Source: Bradyrhizobiaceae bacterium
Lineage (GTDB): Bacteria; Pseudomonadota; Alphaproteobacteria; Rhizobiales; Hyphomicrobiaceae
Reading direction: 5' to 3'
Length of the DNA stretch: 7,777 nt
NCBI GenBank assembly: GCA_947475855.1
Contig: CANJPN010000287.1
Coordinates: 1-7,777, forward strand
The notes beneath the pieces are model-generated. The model ran no database searches, was not told the origin of the DNA, and worked only from the letters and a program-made list of their open reading frames with translations. Numbering within the stretch: position 1 is the stretch's first letter; every line of letters begins with the position of its first letter. Positions 6,016 to 7,777 of the stretch are shown here, one piece after another. The position numbers and the translations under genes were made by a program.

Positions 6016-6381
6016 ATGCGGCACGCCGTGCATTGGATCGGGCTTGTCGTGGCGCTTGTGGCGTTTTCGCCTGTGGCGTCGGCTCAGCATGCCTGTGACG
6101 ATCTCGGTGACAAGGGCTGGCGGACCGTGGCGACCGTCGAGACTGTCGCGCAAAAGGACAGTGCGCCCTACAGGGCTGATCCTTCGGGGAGTTGGTACGT
6201 CGAGCGTACCGTCACCCTCCTGCCTTTCTGCAACTTCTACAACAGCGTCGGCAACTACAGCCTGCGCTCGTATTCGCTGTCGCCGGAGGATCACAAGGAG
6301 CAGGTGCAGATCTGCCGCGCGAGTGAGAACGGCGGTGTCGAGGCTGTCGCGCCGTATGCGGGCAAGTGTCCGCCGCGCTAA
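6016..6381 (+). CDS. Small secreted four-cysteine protein, unknown function
   Basis: The 121-residue product has a clear Sec signal peptide (MRHAVHWIGLVVALVAFSPVASA, cleavage after residue 23) and a mature part of about 98 residues. That part holds four Cys (27, 72, 100, 118), enough for two disulfides in the periplasm. It is rich in aromatic and polar residues (SWYVERTVTLLPFCNFYNSVGNYSLRSY region, 59-86), suggesting a small beta-rich fold. The start is set by a strong GAGGAGGG at 6003-6010. It is followed after 48 bases by the cytochrome c gene on the same strand, probably one operon, and is divergent from the flavoprotein operon. No CxxCH haem motif, enzyme motif or lipobox is present. I do not recognise the family. 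Confidence 0.75.
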   Translation: MRHAVHWIGLVVALVAFSPVASAQHACDDLGDKGWRTVATVETVAQKDSAPYRADPSGSWYVERTVTLLPFCNFYNSVGNYSLRSYSLSPEDHKEQVQICRASENGGVEAVAPYAGKCPPR

Positions 6382-6429
6382 TGCGATTTTTGCAATGTAA
6401 CTCAGCTGGAACCCACGAAGGTATCATTC

Positions 6430-6888
6430 ATGCGTTCGGTCTCTGCTTTCTTTGCCTGGGGCGCATTGGTTGCTGCCCTACCGCTTGCCGGTGCTTCAGC
6501 TCAGAGCGCACGCACGACAGCCGATGGTGTTTTCACCGAGGCGCAAGTGAAGGCCGGCGAAACTGCGTACCAGTCGCATTGTGCAGGCTGTCACGGGTTG
6601 GACCTCAAGAAGACGGATGCAGAGGCGCCGGATCTCACGGAAGGGCCGTTCCGTTTCGGCTGGCAAGGCAAGACCGTCGGCGAACGTTTCGACAAGATCC
6701 GCACGACCATGCCGAAACAACCGCTCCCCCGACTGGAGGATCAAATGTACGTCGACATCATCGCATACATTCTTTCGTTCAACGGAGTTGTCGCCGGGAA
6801 TGAGACGATGTCGCCAAACGCGGCCAAGCTCGAGGCGATCACCATCGATTTGCCGGCAGCCAAGAGCGGCGGCGGGCGGCGGCGGTAA
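6430..6888 (+). CDS. Secreted class I c-type cytochrome (monohaem)
   Basis: The 152-residue product has a Sec signal (residues 1-24, ending AGASA before Q25) and one haem-binding site CAGCH at 51-55, preceded by GETAYQSH as is normal for class I cytochromes c. M94 in TTMPKQPLP is the probable sixth ligand, and LEDQMYVDIIAYILSFNG (102-119) is the C-terminal helix of the fold. The pattern 'CAGCHG.DL...L.EGPF...W.G.T......I...MP' resembles periplasmic electron carriers found beside quinoprotein and flavoprotein dehydrogenases. The natural reading is that it takes electrons from, or gives them to, the divergently encoded Tat flavoprotein, which lacks haem of its own. The start has a modest GAAGG ribosome site (6417-6421). 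The C-terminus ends in a basic GGGRRR tail. The next gene converges, 27 bases away. Confidence 0.88.
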   Translation: MRSVSAFFAWGALVAALPLAGASAQSARTTADGVFTEAQVKAGETAYQSHCAGCHGLDLKKTDAEAPDLTEGPFRFGWQGKTVGERFDKIRTTMPKQPLPRLEDQMYVDIIAYILSFNGVVAGNETMSPNAAKLEAITIDLPAAKSGGGRRR

Positions 6889-6915
6889 GAGGCGGATCGA
6901 GGACCGAGCGCCCGA

Positions 6916-7777
6916 CTACTCGATCAAACGAACCTCCAAGGTGTCTTTTTCGACCGAAGGGCACGACATTATCAGGCGGATGTCGTCGTAGTCGCGGTCG
7001 CCGCCCGGATCGGAAACGCCGGCAGCATATGGATTTCCGGTGCCACTGCCGCCCTGGTTCTGCGGCGGGCGATCCTCCCAGCCGAAATACATGAATTTGC
7101 CCGGCTCACATGACTGTCCGACCTGGGGAATGCGGTTCTTTTGATTGTTGCCCGGGATCGTTGCGCCGGCCTGAGGCTGCGTGCAGTTCGCGTCTGCGCA
7201 CAGAATAGTTTCGAGTTGATAGGGAGAGGTGCCGCCATGGCTCTGCACTCCGCTCGAATTGGTCGTGGCGTCGGTGAACCACATGTAGCAGGCCTTGCCG
7301 GTCTGCGAGAGAGCGGTGCCGCAGCTTGCGTAGGTGTTTTTCCAATTCGCCGGCGAGGTGCGATTGTTGCGTGAGTTATAGAGCATGTAACTTACGGACT
7401 CGTTCTCCTTGCAGGTGGGCATGGTCAGCGGAATGGTGCTGCCGCCGTTGTCGGCGATGAGGACGAAGTCTGAGCGGCCGCGCTTGTTTTCGTTGGTGGC
7501 GAGGTTGCTGGTGAACGCCAGATTGCCGCCGAGAGACTGGAACTTCGTGCCTTCGTCGCTGACCCGCGTGCCATTCTTGTTCCAATCGGCGTCGTAGCAA
7601 TAGACCCAGACTTGATTGTAATCGGCAGCTTCGTACGACAGGTCGACTTTCGACGGTGGACCGGCAACGACTTTCATACGGTAGCTGCGCGCCACCGAGC
7701 GCGTCGCTGCCTTCAGGGTTTTCACATCGCCGGGCATGATGCGCAGGAACGACGTCGGCACTTCGGCGGTCGCGACC
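6916..7777 (-). CDS. TadG-like pilus/surface protein, C-terminal part (partial at right edge)
   Basis: The leftward frame is open to the right edge; 286-287 residues are visible. Taking the GTG at 7761 as residue 1 for numbering, the segment PTSFLRIMPGDVKTLKAATRSVARS (2-26) resembles the end of the TadE/TadG-like region ('P..FLR......TL...A.SVA'), where Flp-pilus-associated proteins pass from the head into the exported part. The GTG is therefore probably internal and not the true start. The rest (about 30-270) is polar, Asn/Ser/Thr-rich and carries eight Cys (55, 117, 147, 158, 188, 193, 218, 267), consistent with a disulfide-bonded exported domain. Near the end, FGWEDRPP (226-233) followed by GGDRDYDDIRLIMSCP (253-268) resembles the 'FEDL..GGD.DYND' signature of DUF4114-type, putatively calcium-binding, surface domains. 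The N-terminal membrane helix lies off the edge, so the family call is moderate. It converges on the cytochrome gene and no terminator hairpin is visible in the gap. Confidence 0.6.
   Translation of the reverse strand, partial: VATAEVPTSFLRIMPGDVKTLKAATRSVARSYRMKVVAGPPSKVDLSYEAADYNQVWVYCYDADWNKNGTRVSDEGTKFQSLGGNLAFTSNLATNENKRGRSDFVLIADNGGSTIPLTMPTCKENESVSYMLYNSRNNRTSPANWKNTYASCGTALSQTGKACYMWFTDATTNSSGVQSHGGTSPYQLETILCADANCTQPQAGATIPGNNQKNRIPQVGQSCEPGKFMYFGWEDRPPQNQGGSGTGNPYAAGVSDPGGDRDYDDIRLIMSCPSVEKDTLEVRLIE

Noticed and set aside
6889..6915. Possible bidirectional terminator between the convergent cytochrome and TadG-like genes
   Set aside because: The 27-base gap has no inverted repeat followed by a T-run on either strand.

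Overview
The window looks like chromosomal DNA of an alphaproteobacterium, probably of the Hyphomicrobiales (Rhizobiales). The case rests on gene order and protein style: an fxsA-type gene divergent from a Tim44-like (timA) gene followed by mltA and an Smr-domain gene is a familiar alphaproteobacterial neighbourhood. The base composition is moderately GC-rich. No tRNA, rRNA, CRISPR array, insertion sequence or phage gene was seen.

Left part (1-3212): a partial fxsA runs leftward off the edge. After a 267-base divergent spacer with a striking 15-base tandem repeat come three rightward genes: timA (membrane-anchored Tim44-like protein), mltA (lytic transglycosylase, with no visible export signal) and a 223-residue Smr-domain protein joined to mltA by an ATGA stop/start overlap. 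This is a housekeeping envelope block.

Middle part (3239-6888): a divergent accessory locus that reads as a periplasmic redox system of unknown substrate. Leftward lies a Tat-exported FAD-dependent oxidoreductase of the fumarate reductase/3-ketosteroid dehydrogenase superfamily. It overlaps by one base (TAATG) a 314-residue all-beta protein with Ig-like regions and a carboxypeptidase-regulatory-like domain. Rightward, from the same 153-base spacer, lie a small secreted four-cysteine protein and a secreted monohaem cytochrome c. The spacer carries three dyad symmetries. The inferred scheme is that the flavoprotein oxidises or reduces a small molecule in the periplasm and exchanges electrons with the cytochrome; the two non-catalytic proteins may be scaffold or substrate-handling partners. 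The substrate cannot be named from sequence.

Right part (6916-7777): a leftward gene running off the edge encodes the C-terminal part of what looks like a TadG-type (Flp pilus assembly) or similar surface protein. Its cysteine-rich C-terminal region ends in a GWED...GGDRDYDD signature like that of DUF4114-type domains. It converges on the cytochrome gene with a 27-base gap and no visible terminator.
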